A stretch of DNA of 64,000 nt from Paludibacterium sp. B53371 (lineage in GTDB: Bacteria; Pseudomonadota; Gammaproteobacteria; Burkholderiales; Chromobacteriaceae), in NCBI RefSeq assembly GCF_018802765.1, contig NZ_CP069163.1, positions 2,242,311 to 2,306,310 of the forward strand. The letters run 5' to 3'. Positions 7,258 to 14,699 of the stretch are shown in pieces. The notes beneath the pieces are model-generated. The model searched no databases and was not told where the DNA came from. It saw only the letters and a list, made by a program, of their open reading frames with translations. The position numbers and the translations under genes are program-made. Every line of letters starts with the position of its first letter. Positions within the stretch are counted from its first letter, which is position 1.

Positions 7258-7422
7258 ATGATTGAGCGGTATATGAACGTGATTATCTGCTTGCTGTTCT
7301 GGATTGGTCTTCAAGCCACCTTCTCCAACATCTTCAGCATCCTCACCCTTCGGGTTCGGCTGACTGCCTTATACAGACGGCTACGCCGGGGATACCCCAA
7401 GGAAGAGGATGTTAAAGGATGA
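7258..7422 (+). CDS. Small membrane protein, 54 aa
   Basis: The frame begins MIERYMNVIICLLFWIGLQA and is preceded by AGGAG 9 bases upstream. One long hydrophobic segment covers about residues 7-35, followed by a strongly basic tail (RVRLTALYRRLRRGYPKEEDVKG), giving a positive-inside single-pass topology. It is downstream of the candidate phage promoter. Function unknown. The good ribosome-binding site and topology support it being a real gene. Confidence 0.55.
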   Translation: MIERYMNVIICLLFWIGLQATFSNIFSILTLRVRLTALYRRLRRGYPKEEDVKG

Positions 7423-7757
7423 TGGATGATGATGGTCATCAATCCCTATATGGTTGGCTCGATTGAGACTTAACGTCAGACCAGAATCTGACTAACCATA
7501 TCCCCTTCATCCTGCTGTATCCCAATCCATCAGCATCATCCCCTTGATGGTGTGTATCCCGGTCATCCGGGTATCCATCTTCAGTATCCGCATCACCAGT
7601 ATCAACTGACCGTCCTTGGTCAGCCTGTTTCATCCATCAACTTCAACGCTTTTCGTCATGGCCTTTCCTCTTGCCTGTTCAGTTTCCCGTTGTGGGGAGT
7701 TGAAGGGCTGAGCAGGAAAGGACTTGAGGAAGGGCTATCACGAAAAGGAGCCACAAC
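7423..7757. other. Gene-poor gap with several small hairpins
   Basis: No convincing gene was found here. Small stems occur at 7475-7492 (GTCAGA/TCTGAC), 7558-7571 (CCCGG/CCGGG) and 7606-7623 (CTGACC/GGTCAG). None has a proper T run. A GTG-initiated 69-codon frame (7552-7761) runs through the gap but has no ribosome-binding site and low-complexity composition. Confidence 0.4.
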
Positions 7758-8481
7758 ATGAACCACGTATCTACCATCAACCCGACCATCAGCAACGACT
7801 CCATCATCATTGGTGGTTTTCCATTGCGTAGAGATGAACAAGGCCGCTACTGCATCAATGACCTGCATAAAGCTGCCGGTGGTGAAGAGAAGCATCAACC
7901 GGCCTTCTTCATGCGCCGCAATGAAACCAACGACTTGTTGGCTGAACTCGCTAACTCTGCGAATTCGCAGAATAAGCAACCTGCCGAATCGAAGGCTGGC
8001 CGTTATGGCGGCACCTACGTTTGCAAGGAACTAGTCTACGCCCTACGCCATGTGGGTCAGTCCGGCCTTTAACCTTGAAGTTATCCGCCTCTTTGATGAA
8101 GTACAGACACACGGCATTGCTGTATCTGACCGGGTGAAGGGTGTGGAGGTCAATGCGGGGGTCTTGCTGGAAGCTGCCATTGAAGCAGTGGAACGGAAAG
8201 GCGGTCTTGTCCGTGAAGAAGAACTGGACGCCAGACGAACCGCACTACAGCACATCAATCAACGTAAAGGGGCATCACCGAAGAAAATTCGATACCTGAT
8301 GGCTCGTGCTGGTTATCTTCATGCGCTGGATGGTCTGCCAGTATCCAATCAATGCCGTGAAGCCATGATGTATTACGATTGGGGACGGAAGGCACTGAAC
8401 AACCAGTTCATCAAGGATAGGAACAACCGGATGTTTGACGAACTGACGCCACGAACGGTCAAGCGGCTTAACGCTCAGTAA
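7758..8481 (+). pseudogene. KilA-N domain protein, split by a one-base frameshift
   Basis: The first frame (7758-8072) carries the start of a KilA-N domain: FPLRRDEQGRYCINDLHKAA, then KHQPAFFMRRNE and GRYGGTYVCKELVYA. It then shifts to LRHVGQSGL and stops. The continuation AMWVSPAFNLEVIRLFDEV is in the next frame (to 8481). Removing one C from the CCC run at 8041-8043 restores the family pattern VYAYAMWVSPAFNL and gives one protein of about 240 aa. KilA-N proteins are phage DNA-binding regulators. Either the gene is dead or there is a sequencing error; the rest of both halves is well preserved. Confidence 0.85.
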
Positions 8482-8535
8482 TCAGGGGGCTATAGGGCAG
8501 GAGGACAGGACGGGTTGATACCGTTCCTGCCTGCC
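8481..8535 (+). promoter_or_regulatory. Hairpin and second, weaker T7-like motif after KilA-N
   Basis: GGGGCTATAGGGC (about 8486-8498) resembles the CTATAGGG core of T7-class promoters but lacks the preceding CA. It runs straight into an imperfect GC-rich hairpin (GGCAGGAGGACAGGACGG against CCGTTCCTGCCTGCC, 8496-8535). The hairpin could end KilA-N transcription, although no clear T run follows. Confidence 0.3.
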
Positions 8536-8560
8536 TTGATTGGTCTGTGTGTTGGCTTTG

Positions 8561-8641
8561 CTATTTGTGGAAGTGGTTGGCGTAAAAATACAGGGCAACC
8601 ATTGCCAGTGTCACAAGGATGACCAGCAGGTTAAACAGCAT
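8561..8641 (-). CDS. Tiny membrane peptide, 26 aa
   Basis: The frame MLFNLLVILVTLAMVALYFY... ends in ANHFHK and is a single transmembrane helix with a short polar tail. AAAGG lies about 9 bases before the ATG. It is on the strand opposite KilA-N and points the same way as the integrase but lies downstream of it. The size is in the range of small hydrophobic toxins and membrane stress peptides. There is no recognisable antisense antitoxin. Very short, so only moderately supported. Confidence 0.38.
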   Translation of the reverse strand: MLFNLLVILVTLAMVALYFYANHFHK

Positions 8642-8730
8642 GTTTGTCGCCTTTCTGAAGAACCAGCTACTTATCTAGCCCAAGAGTAGTTCAAGGGCAG
8701 GATGGTGGCAATCATGGTGGTATCGGCCAA

Positions 8731-10386
8731 CTACAACCAGTCAGCAAACCGCACAAGGCCTGATACCACATCAACAGGAATGGCCTTTACCAGCGCTTCT
8801 CGGCCTTGCTTGGCCGTGCTCCCCTTTGAATACCGCTCATAGGTAACGTCCGTAAAGCTGTGTCCTGCCAGGCGCTTGACCAGAATAGGGCTGATATCTG
8901 CCTGTTCCAGCATGGTGATGAACGTATGGCGGAAGCTATGGAAGCTGACTTGTGCATCAATGCCAGCCCGGTACAAGAAGCCAGATTCACGGCCAGCCTG
9001 ACCGCTAAACCACTTGCTGACCCTTGCCCCGTATCCATTGGTGGCTGACATGGGTAGTTCGGGGAACAACCGGTTATGGCCTGCTGAAGCCTGTTGCTTC
9101 GCATAGTCGATGAAGCCAAGTTCAATCAGCTTGGGGTGGATGGCTATCAACCTTGCCCCGGCAATGGTCTTGGTTCCCTTCTCGCCATCATTTTGCTGGG
9201 TGATGGACAAGCAATGAATCCCATCCTCTTGAACAACGTCTTGTGGTCGCAAGGACGCCAGTTCATTGACTCGTGCGCCAGTAAAATAGCCAAGCAGGGG
9301 CATCCAGTAGTGGAATGGCTTCCTGTCCCCTCTTTTGACAACAAGACCATGCTGGATTGCGGCAAACATGGCGCAAAGCTGTTGGCTGGTGAACATATCG
9401 CGTTGTTCTGCTGCCTTCTTGCGCTGCTGGACGGTCATGTTATCCGCGTAGTTTTTATCGACATACCCTTGCTTGACCATCCACTCAAACAGCGAGGACA
9501 GACGAATCAGGTACTTGTTAACCGTACCAATCCCCATTGGCTCCGGTTGCAGCTTGATGATGGCATCAATGCTCAGACCCTTAAAACGACCACGATTCAG
9601 GTTAGCCGGTAGCTTCAGGAGCGTTTCCTTGACCCGTCGCACATCAGGAAACGACAGCTTCGATACATCAACATCACCGAGGATACGCAAAACTAAGCTG
9701 TAGATGGCCTTGTTCTCTTGCATCGTCTTGTCAGACCAAGTCCCGCCCAACTCTTGTTCACGATAGTAGGCATCGATGATGACCGATAAAGACGGATGCA
9801 CCGATATGGACGTGGGCATGGGGGGGGTCTCAACCACTTCCCCGTCATCCCGAGCCAATACAGCTTCAGTGGCCTTCTTCATCATCTTGGCAAAGGCATA
9901 GACCTGTTCAGGGCTGGGCGTGCCAGTGATGCCACGTTGGCGAATGGCGTATTCCATTGCGCCACGAACGGGGGCTGTCTGCCCTGTCCCTATCGCTGTC
10001 TTCAGAATCTTGGTGATGTTTGCCCGGCTAGCAGGAACAAACTGGATGCTTTCTGGTGTTAGGAGTTCACCCGATATGCGCTTCTTCTCGTCCGTCGCAA
10101 GGTAATGGGCTTCTGCCCACTGTTGCACATAGGCGGCATCTGCTTCGGATAAGGGCTGATTGCTGGCTTGTGGCTGGGCTGCCTGGGCTTGTCGTAACTC
10201 GACCTGATGAAAGGCGTCAGACCAATGCAGAAAACGCTCAGAAGCGCGGTGCTTGGCTACCTTGGGGTCTTGGGTTCTGAGTGATTCCCGAATTCGGGTT
10301 AACTTGAATGCTGCTTGGAGGTGCGAAGGAACACGGAGAACAAACCAATAGGTCTTGCCGCGTAACTCTGTATGATTGATTTTCAT
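8731..10386 (-). CDS. int: Tyrosine-type site-specific integrase
   Basis: This 551-aa phage-type integrase catalyses integration and excision at the tRNA-Thr site. The N-terminus (MKINHTELRGKTYWFVLRVP) is the short beta-sheet domain common in large proteobacterial integrases, followed by a core-binding SAM-like domain (about 190-320). The catalytic domain carries the first Arg in TGARVNEL, HSFRHTF (His-x-x-Arg), GHSFTDVTYERYS with the nucleophilic Tyr, and a C-terminal tail. A longer frame begins at 10434, but its extra 16 residues (containing GTKRGTSCGTS) are encoded by the repeated arm-type motifs. The inner ATG at 10386 was therefore chosen. No clear ribosome-binding site is visible at either start. 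Confidence 0.93.
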   Translation of the reverse strand: MKINHTELRGKTYWFVLRVPSHLQAAFKLTRIRESLRTQDPKVAKHRASERFLHWSDAFHQVELRQAQAAQPQASNQPLSEADAAYVQQWAEAHYLATDEKKRISGELLTPESIQFVPASRANITKILKTAIGTGQTAPVRGAMEYAIRQRGITGTPSPEQVYAFAKMMKKATEAVLARDDGEVVETPPMPTSISVHPSLSVIIDAYYREQELGGTWSDKTMQENKAIYSLVLRILGDVDVSKLSFPDVRRVKETLLKLPANLNRGRFKGLSIDAIIKLQPEPMGIGTVNKYLIRLSSLFEWMVKQGYVDKNYADNMTVQQRKKAAEQRDMFTSQQLCAMFAAIQHGLVVKRGDRKPFHYWMPLLGYFTGARVNELASLRPQDVVQEDGIHCLSITQQNDGEKGTKTIAGARLIAIHPKLIELGFIDYAKQQASAGHNRLFPELPMSATNGYGARVSKWFSGQAGRESGFLYRAGIDAQVSFHSFRHTFITMLEQADISPILVKRLAGHSFTDVTYERYSKGSTAKQGREALVKAIPVDVVSGLVRFADWL

Positions 10387-10391
10387 GGGGC

Positions 10392-10425
10392 TTGTACCAC
10401 AACTTGTACCACGTTTCGTGCCACG
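10392..10425. promoter_or_regulatory. Putative integrase arm-type sites, right end
   Basis: TTGTACCAC (10392-10400), TTGTACCACG (10404-10413) and TCGTGCCACG (10416-10425) are spaced every 12 bp and match the left-end motifs. They lie just before the integrase start, so bound integrase could also repress its own gene. An additional inverted pair, AGCTTTA (10446-10452) and TAAAGCT (10468-10474), lies between them and the tRNA. Confidence 0.5.
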
Positions 10426-10476
10426 CAAACCCATGATTTTACTACAGCTTTACTGAAATCAACGACTTAAAGCTAT

Positions 10477-10494
10477 ATGGTGCCGGTAAGAGGA
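10477..10494. repeat. Right attachment site (attR) core
   Basis: This 18-bp sequence is identical to 2572-2589 and overlaps the tRNA-Thr 3' end including its CCA. The element restores a complete tRNA gene at this end. Confidence 0.88.
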
Positions 10495-10553
10495 GTCGAA
10501 CCCCCGACCTTCGCATTACGAATGCGCTGCTCTACCAACTGAGCTATACCGGC
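10478..10553 (-). tRNA. tRNA-Thr (anticodon CGT)
   Basis: A 76-nt cloverleaf read on the minus strand begins GCCGGTATAGCTC, has anticodon stem-loop GCATTCGTAATGC (anticodon CGT), a TTCGA T-loop and an encoded CCA. It closely resembles Escherichia coli thrW, which is also a phage attachment site. Its normal terminator appears to have been displaced to 2532-2564. Confidence 0.96.
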
Positions 10554-10566
10554 ATCCAAACTTGGT

Positions 10567-10608
10567 AAAAAAGCCTTGAACGCGCATCCGCTTGATCAAG
10601 GCTTTTTT
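10567..10608. terminator. Bidirectional terminator between tRNA-Pro and tRNA-Thr
   Basis: GCCTTGA (10573-10579) pairs with TCAAGGC (10596-10602), with A6 on the left and T6 on the right. It would end tRNA-Pro transcription, so tRNA-Thr probably needs its own promoter in the short gap, which I could not identify. Confidence 0.78.
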
Positions 10609-10614
10609 GTGTCC

Positions 10615-10691
10615 TGGTCGGGGTGAGAGGATTCGAACCTCCGGCCTCTACGTCCCGAACGTAGCGCTCTACCAGGCTAAGCTACACCCCG
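10615..10691 (-). tRNA. tRNA-Pro (anticodon CGG), copy 1
   Basis: A 77-nt gene read on the minus strand runs CGGGGTGTAGC ... anticodon loop TTCGGGA ... CCCGACCA. The anticodon CGG reads CCG proline codons. It is identical to the copy at 10754-10830. CCA is encoded. Confidence 0.96.
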
Positions 10692-10753
10692 TTTCCTGCG
10701 TTTCGCAAGAGACACGCAATGTACAGCATTTCGTGTCTTAACACAAGCCTTTT

Positions 10754-10830
10754 TGGTCGGGGTGAGAGGATTCGAACCTCCGGCCTCTACGTCCCGAACG
10801 TAGCGCTCTACCAGGCTAAGCTACACCCCG
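10754..10830 (-). tRNA. tRNA-Pro (anticodon CGG), copy 2
   Basis: This 77-nt gene is identical to copy 1 and lies 62 bases upstream of it in the same orientation, so both are probably transcribed together. The spacer holds a small stem (AGACACG/CGTGTCT). High use of CCG in this GC-rich genome fits a duplicated CGG tRNA. Confidence 0.96.
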
Positions 10831-10922
10831 TCTTCCAAATTGGCAGCTCCGAGAAATCTGACGACTGCCCCGCTTTCTGCGGTACAATCCAGCTCCCAGA
10901 GGACGCGCATTATGAAACAATT

Positions 10923-11831
10923 ATGTGGTTTAAGCAACTCTCATTTTATCGACTGAACGACCAATCCGTTCCGGATAGCGCGCAACTTTCTGCTGCGCTT
11001 GAAAAATCACCCTTTCAGCCCTGCACCGGTCTCGACTGGTTCAGCGAAGGCTGGGTGAATCCGGCCCATCATCTCGACTTGCCGGTTTTTGGCGCCCGAC
11101 AGCGCCTGCTGGTCTCGCTCAAGCGCGAGGACAAGGTACTGCCCGGTGCCGTGATCCGCGATTTTGTCGAACTCAAGGCAAGTGAAATTGAAGCGGCAGA
11201 GCATCGCAAGGTCGGCCGCAAGGAAAAACAGGCCCTGAAGGAACAGATCACCGACGACTTGCTGCCGCGCGCCTTTACCCGCGCCAGCCGCCTGTCTGCC
11301 TATCTGGACACCGAACGCCGCTGGCTGATGGTCGACTCGGGCACGGCCAGCAAGGCCGAAGCGCTGGTCAGCAAGCTGCGCGAGGCGCTGCCGCCCTTCC
11401 CTGCCGCGCTGCCGCGCACGCAGATCGCGCCGCATACCGCCATGACTGACTGGCTGGCTGCCGGCGAAGCACCGGCAGGCTTTGAGCTCGATGCCGACTG
11501 CGAACTGAAGGACAGCAGCGAAAACGGTGCCGTGGTGCGCTGTGTACGCATCGACCTGACCAGCGAGGAAATCCGCCAGCACATCGCCACCGGCAAGCAG
11601 GTGACCAAGCTGGGACTGATCTGGAAGGAACGCGTGCGCTTCATGCTGACCGACACGCTGCAACTGAAGCGCATTCAGTTTCTCGACGTGATTCAGGACG
11701 AGGCCAGCCACGCCGGTGATGACAGCGCCAGCCTGTTTGAGGCGACTTTCACACTGATGAGTGAAGAGCTGGGCGACCTGGTTGAAGCACTGATCGAAGC
11801 GCTGGGCGGACTGGAAGGCGAACCCGCCTGA
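10923..11831 (+). CDS. rdgC: Recombination-associated protein RdgC
   Basis: The 302-aa product begins MWFKQLSFYRLND and shows the RdgC pattern throughout (CTGLDWFSEGWVNP; SLKREDKVLPGAVIRDF; KLGLIWKERVRFMLTDTLQLKRI). RdgC forms a ring-shaped dimer on double-stranded DNA and restrains RecA. The length matches the family (about 300). The ATG at 10923 was chosen because upstream sequence would run back through tRNA-Pro. It has no strong ribosome-binding site. It is monocistronic, closed by a strong terminator. Confidence 0.96.
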   Translation: MWFKQLSFYRLNDQSVPDSAQLSAALEKSPFQPCTGLDWFSEGWVNPAHHLDLPVFGARQRLLVSLKREDKVLPGAVIRDFVELKASEIEAAEHRKVGRKEKQALKEQITDDLLPRAFTRASRLSAYLDTERRWLMVDSGTASKAEALVSKLREALPPFPAALPRTQIAPHTAMTDWLAAGEAPAGFELDADCELKDSSENGAVVRCVRIDLTSEEIRQHIATGKQVTKLGLIWKERVRFMLTDTLQLKRIQFLDVIQDEASHAGDDSASLFEATFTLMSEELGDLVEALIEALGGLEGEPA

Positions 11832-11851
11832 GACTGACGCCATGCAAAAAA

Positions 11852-11884
11852 GCCCGTGCATCTTTCTGCACGGGCTTTTTTTTT
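11852..11884. terminator. Strong bidirectional terminator after rdgC
   Basis: GCCCGTGCA (11852-11860) pairs with TGCACGGGC (11867-11875), with T9 after it and A6 before it. It separates rdgC from the convergent dioxygenase gene. Confidence 0.92.
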
Positions 11885-11895
11885 GCCGCCATGGA

Positions 11896-12666
11896 TCAGT
11901 CGAAGCGCCAGATCGCCATCGAAAGGCCGCCAAAGCGCCAGTCGTCATGCACGCGGCGTGGCGCGATGCCATCACTGGCCGCCCCCAGGGCAATGAAGAG
12001 CGGCAGGAAATGCTCATCGCTCGGATGTGCCTGCAGGGCATGAGGCGCTTGCGTTGCCCAGGCATCAAGCATGTCGTCCTGACGCTGAAGCAGACGCTGA
12101 TCGACCCAGTCAGCAAACTCCAGCGCCCAGGCGGGCGGTGCACTGCCATCCGGCTGCATCATCCACAAGTTATGGGTATAGCTGCCGGAAGCCATGATCA
12201 GCACATTCTCGGCACGCAGCGGACGCAGGGCACGACCCAGCGAGCGCAAGCCGGCCTCATCCAGATTGGCAGGCAGAGACAGGTTGATGACCGGGATGTC
12301 CGCTTGCGGGTACAAGCGCATCAACGGCGTCCAGGCACCATGATCCAGCCCGCGCACAGCATCTTCCGCCACCTCGAAACCCTGCGCCGCCAGCAGCTGA
12401 CGCAACTGGCTCACCCGACCGGCGTCTGTGCGGGCCGGATAGTTCAGGGTATACAGCACGCGCGGGAAGCCGCCGAAATCGTGAATGGTGGCTGGCTGCG
12501 GGGCAGAGCCGATCAGCAGGCCATGGCTTTGCCAGTGTGCCGAAATGACGATAATGGCGTCCGGACGCGGTTCGGCTTCACCCCAGTGCTCAAGAAAGCG
12601 GGTGGTCGGGGTATCCTCCAGTGCCAGGGTCGGGGCACCATGCGAGACAAACAGTGCGGGTTGCAT
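11896..12666 (-). CDS. ygiD: Class III extradiol ring-cleavage dioxygenase (4,5-DOPA dioxygenase type)
   Basis: This 256-aa protein of the LigB/DODA fold opens MQPALFVSHGAPTLALED, where the His is a predicted metal ligand. It continues with VISAHWQSHG, GLDHGAWTPLMRLYP and HPSDEHFLPLFIALGAA, all diagnostic of the YgiD/DODA group that opens catechol rings such as L-DOPA. The natural substrate in bacteria is uncertain. It stands alone between a terminator and a 95-bp gap, with no pathway neighbours. The name follows the E. coli relative. Confidence 0.9.
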   Translation of the reverse strand: MQPALFVSHGAPTLALEDTPTTRFLEHWGEAEPRPDAIIVISAHWQSHGLLIGSAPQPATIHDFGGFPRVLYTLNYPARTDAGRVSQLRQLLAAQGFEVAEDAVRGLDHGAWTPLMRLYPQADIPVINLSLPANLDEAGLRSLGRALRPLRAENVLIMASGSYTHNLWMMQPDGSAPPAWALEFADWVDQRLLQRQDDMLDAWATQAPHALQAHPSDEHFLPLFIALGAASDGIAPRRVHDDWRFGGLSMAIWRFD

Positions 12667-12760
12667 AAACAGGTTTCCGGTTAGTTCTAATTGATTTAAT
12701 CATAGTACGAACAATCTCACAAACAAACCAACCGGTTGTGCCTGAATTGTTTACCAATAA

Positions 12761-13699
12761 TTAGCAATCCAGGGTTTTCAACTTCCCCCGGAAATCAGCC
12801 AGACACTGATAACCCTTGCGTTGCATCAGTTCGATCAACTCACTCTCAATGCGGGCAAAGGCCGCTACGCCCTCTTCATGCAGGCAGGTTCCGATCTGCA
12901 CGGCCGTGGCGCCGCACAACAGATGCATGAAGGCTTCCGCCCCGCTCTTGATCCCGCCGCAACCGATGACGTGCTTTTCCGGCATCAGGCGCGAGAACTC
13001 GCGCACATTGGCCAGCGCGGTAGGCAGGACATAATCCCCGCCAAGCCCACCCAGACCGCCCTTGGGACGAATCAGCGTGGACTCACTCTCCAGGTCGACC
13101 AGCAGGCCGTTGCCGACCGAGTTGATGCAGGTAACAAAGCGCAGACCGTCGAAGCGATTGAGCAAGGCCGCCATCTGGGCAAAGTGCACCGGATCGAAGT
13201 ACGGTGGCAACTTGACACCGAAGGGATGCGGATAGACCTGGCTGATTTGTTCCAGCGCCTCGGCGGTCGCGGCGAAGTCGTACGCCAGCTGCGGCTTGCC
13301 GGGCAGGTTCGGGCAAGAGAGATTCACTTCCGGCAGGCAAGGCAGGTTGAGCGCGCGCAAGGCGGTCAGCATTTGCAGATTGTCGTCCAGCGACATCCCC
13401 GAGATCGAGACAAACAGGGGCTTGCGGTAGTCGAACTGCCGGGCGTAATCGAAATAGTATTGATAGCCTTCGTTCGGCAGGCCCATCGAGTTGATGCTGC
13501 CCAACGGCGTGGCGCGATAACGCGGCTCGGGATTGCCCTCCCGCGGCAGCAGGGTGCAGCTCTTGGTGATCAGCGCACCGGCGGCCGATCCGGCCACGGC
13601 ATCCAGTTCTTCGCGGGTACGGCACATGACCCCGGAGGCATTGTAGAGCGGGGATGCCATAGAGAGCCCCAACCATTCGAGTGACAAGTCCACCGCCAT
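12761..13699 (-). CDS. Dihydroorotate dehydrogenase, class 1A-like
   Basis: This 312-aa FMN-dependent TIM barrel of the cytosolic class 1 family is predicted to oxidise dihydroorotate to orotate in pyrimidine synthesis. Diagnostic segments are MASPLYNASGVMCRTREEL, LGSINSMGLPNEGYQYY and EVNLSCPNLPGKPQLAYDF, the last containing the class 1 active-site Cys and typical of fumarate-using class 1A enzymes. TCINSVGNGL and IGCGGIKSGAEAFMHLLCGA (phosphate binding) follow. The ATG at 13699 has a GCAGGAGA ribosome-binding site. Proteobacteria normally use membrane class 2 PyrD, so this may be an additional copy or a related oxidoreductase. No pyr genes are nearby. Confidence 0.85.
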   Translation of the reverse strand: MAVDLSLEWLGLSMASPLYNASGVMCRTREELDAVAGSAAGALITKSCTLLPREGNPEPRYRATPLGSINSMGLPNEGYQYYFDYARQFDYRKPLFVSISGMSLDDNLQMLTALRALNLPCLPEVNLSCPNLPGKPQLAYDFAATAEALEQISQVYPHPFGVKLPPYFDPVHFAQMAALLNRFDGLRFVTCINSVGNGLLVDLESESTLIRPKGGLGGLGGDYVLPTALANVREFSRLMPEKHVIGCGGIKSGAEAFMHLLCGATAVQIGTCLHEEGVAAFARIESELIELMQRKGYQCLADFRGKLKTLDC

Positions 13700-13854
13700 G
13701 AATTTCTCTCCTGCGTGCAATGAAAAAGACTGGCAGTATGCCACAGCGCACCGGCGTACGATTTGACCTGAGCCATAAGCCTCAGGCGAGGCTGGCGCAG
13801 ACGCCGGGCAAACAGGTAGAATCACCCCTATTTACCTTCAGGATACTTACGGCA

Positions 13855-14424
13855 ATGAGCATCAAATCCGACAAATGGATTCGCCGCATGGCAGAAGAAC
13901 ACGGCATGATCGAACCGTTCGAAGCCGGTCAGATCAAGAACGTGGATGGCCAGAAGGTAATCTCCTACGGCACCTCGAGCTATGGCTACGATATTCGCTG
14001 CGCCGACGAGTTCAAGGTATTCACCAACATCAACAGCAGCATCGTCGACCCGAAAAACTTCGACCCCAATTCCTTCGTCGAAGTCTCCGGCAAGGGCTAC
14101 TGCCTGATTCCGCCGAACTCCTTCGCGCTTGCGCGCACGGTCGAGTACTTCCGCATTCCGCGCCAGGTGCTGACGGTCTGCCTCGGCAAGTCCACCTACG
14201 CCCGTTGCGGCATCATCGTCAACGTGACGCCGTTCGAACCGGAATGGGAAGGCTATGTGACGCTGGAGTTCTCCAACACCACACCGCTGCCGGCAAAGAT
14301 CTATGCCAACGAGGGCGTGGCACAGGTGCTGTTCTTCGAATCGGATGAAGAGTGTGATGTGTCTTACCGTGACCGTCAGGGCAAGTACATGGGGCAAAGC
14401 GGCGTGACGCTGCCGAAACCCTGA
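13855..14424 (+). CDS. dcd: dCTP deaminase
   Basis: This 189-aa homotrimeric enzyme deaminates dCTP to dUTP, feeding dTMP synthesis. Seen are [57 protein letters not shown] (substrate-binding region with the catalytic Glu in the EPEWEG stretch) and the C-terminal [14 protein letters not shown]. The length is close to E. coli Dcd (193). The start at 13855 matches the family, and upstream in-frame sequence overlaps the promoter region shared with the divergent dihydroorotate dehydrogenase. It is closed by a terminator. Confidence 0.97.
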   Translation: MSIKSDKWIRRMAEEHGMIEPFEAGQIKNVDGQKVISYGTSSYGYDIRCADEFKVFTNINSSIVDPKNFDPNSFVEVSGKGYCLIPPNSFALARTVEYFRIPRQVLTVCLGKSTYARCGIIVNVTPFEPEWEGYVTLEFSNTTPLPAKIYANEGVAQVLFFESDEECDVSYRDRQGKYMGQSGVTLPKP

Positions 14425-14448
14425 GTCGGTGCACCGTCCCCGCCCAAA

Positions 14449-14470
14449 GCCGCACACCGTGCGGCTTTTG
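14449..14470 (+). terminator. Terminator after dcd
   Basis: GCCGCAC (14449-14455) pairs with GTGCGGC (14459-14465), followed by TTTTG. Confidence 0.8.
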
Positions 14471-14529
14471 TCATTTTATCAAACACTTAGCAACAAAAAA
14501 CCCCATTTGTCACTACGCATTTTTGTCCG

Positions 14530-14684
14530 GGTGTCCTACGATGAACAAGGGTGGTGACTCTGCACACACCACCCTGACGCCTACAGGCGTCTTCTTGAGG
14601 CGTTGCGGTTCCCCCTTGCCGCCACGTCTTTTTTTTGCCCGCCCAACGACAAAAAACAACCGGCGCCTGGCGCCGGTTGTTTTT
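14530..14684 (+). ncRNA. Candidate small RNA ending in a terminator
   Basis: Between dcd's terminator and the next minus-strand gene the plus strand holds stem GGGTGGTG/CACCACCC (14550-14575 region), a tight hairpin GACGCC-TACA-GGCGTC just after it, and a perfect terminator (14652-14684). No plus-strand gene precedes that terminator, so an unannotated transcript is plausible. No convincing promoter or known RNA family was recognised. A 58-codon frame starting at the ATG near 14541 runs through it but looks like structured non-coding sequence. Confidence 0.3.
14652..14684. terminator. Perfect-palindrome bidirectional terminator
   Basis: AAAAACAACCGGCGC and GCGCCGGTTGTTTTT flank a 3-base loop. 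It serves the minus-strand 96-aa gene and any plus-strand transcript from 14.5 kb. Confidence 0.9.
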
Positions 14685-14699
14685 GACCCGAGATCACAT

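Larger units (their letters stand above)
2572..10494. mobile_element. Integrative element (decayed prophage or satellite) at tRNA-Thr(CGT)
   Basis: An 18-bp direct repeat (ATGGTGCCGGTAAGAGGA) occurs at 2572-2589 and again at 10477-10494. The right copy is the last 17 bases of the tRNA-Thr gene plus one flanking base. The right end carries a tyrosine integrase reading away from the tRNA, and both ends have repeated TTGTACCAC motifs. The interior is visibly less GC-rich than the flanks and holds phage-type genes: BRO-N, KilA-N, a serine recombinase and a T7-type RNA polymerase stub. No capsid, tail, lysis or packaging genes were seen. thrW-type tRNA genes are well-known prophage attachment sites, for example for phage P22. 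Excision would remove about 7.9 kb and leave an intact tRNA. Confidence 0.9.

Noticed and set aside
10719..10922. 68-residue extension of RdgC
   Set aside because: It would translate through tRNA-Pro; the family start MWFKQL is at 10923.
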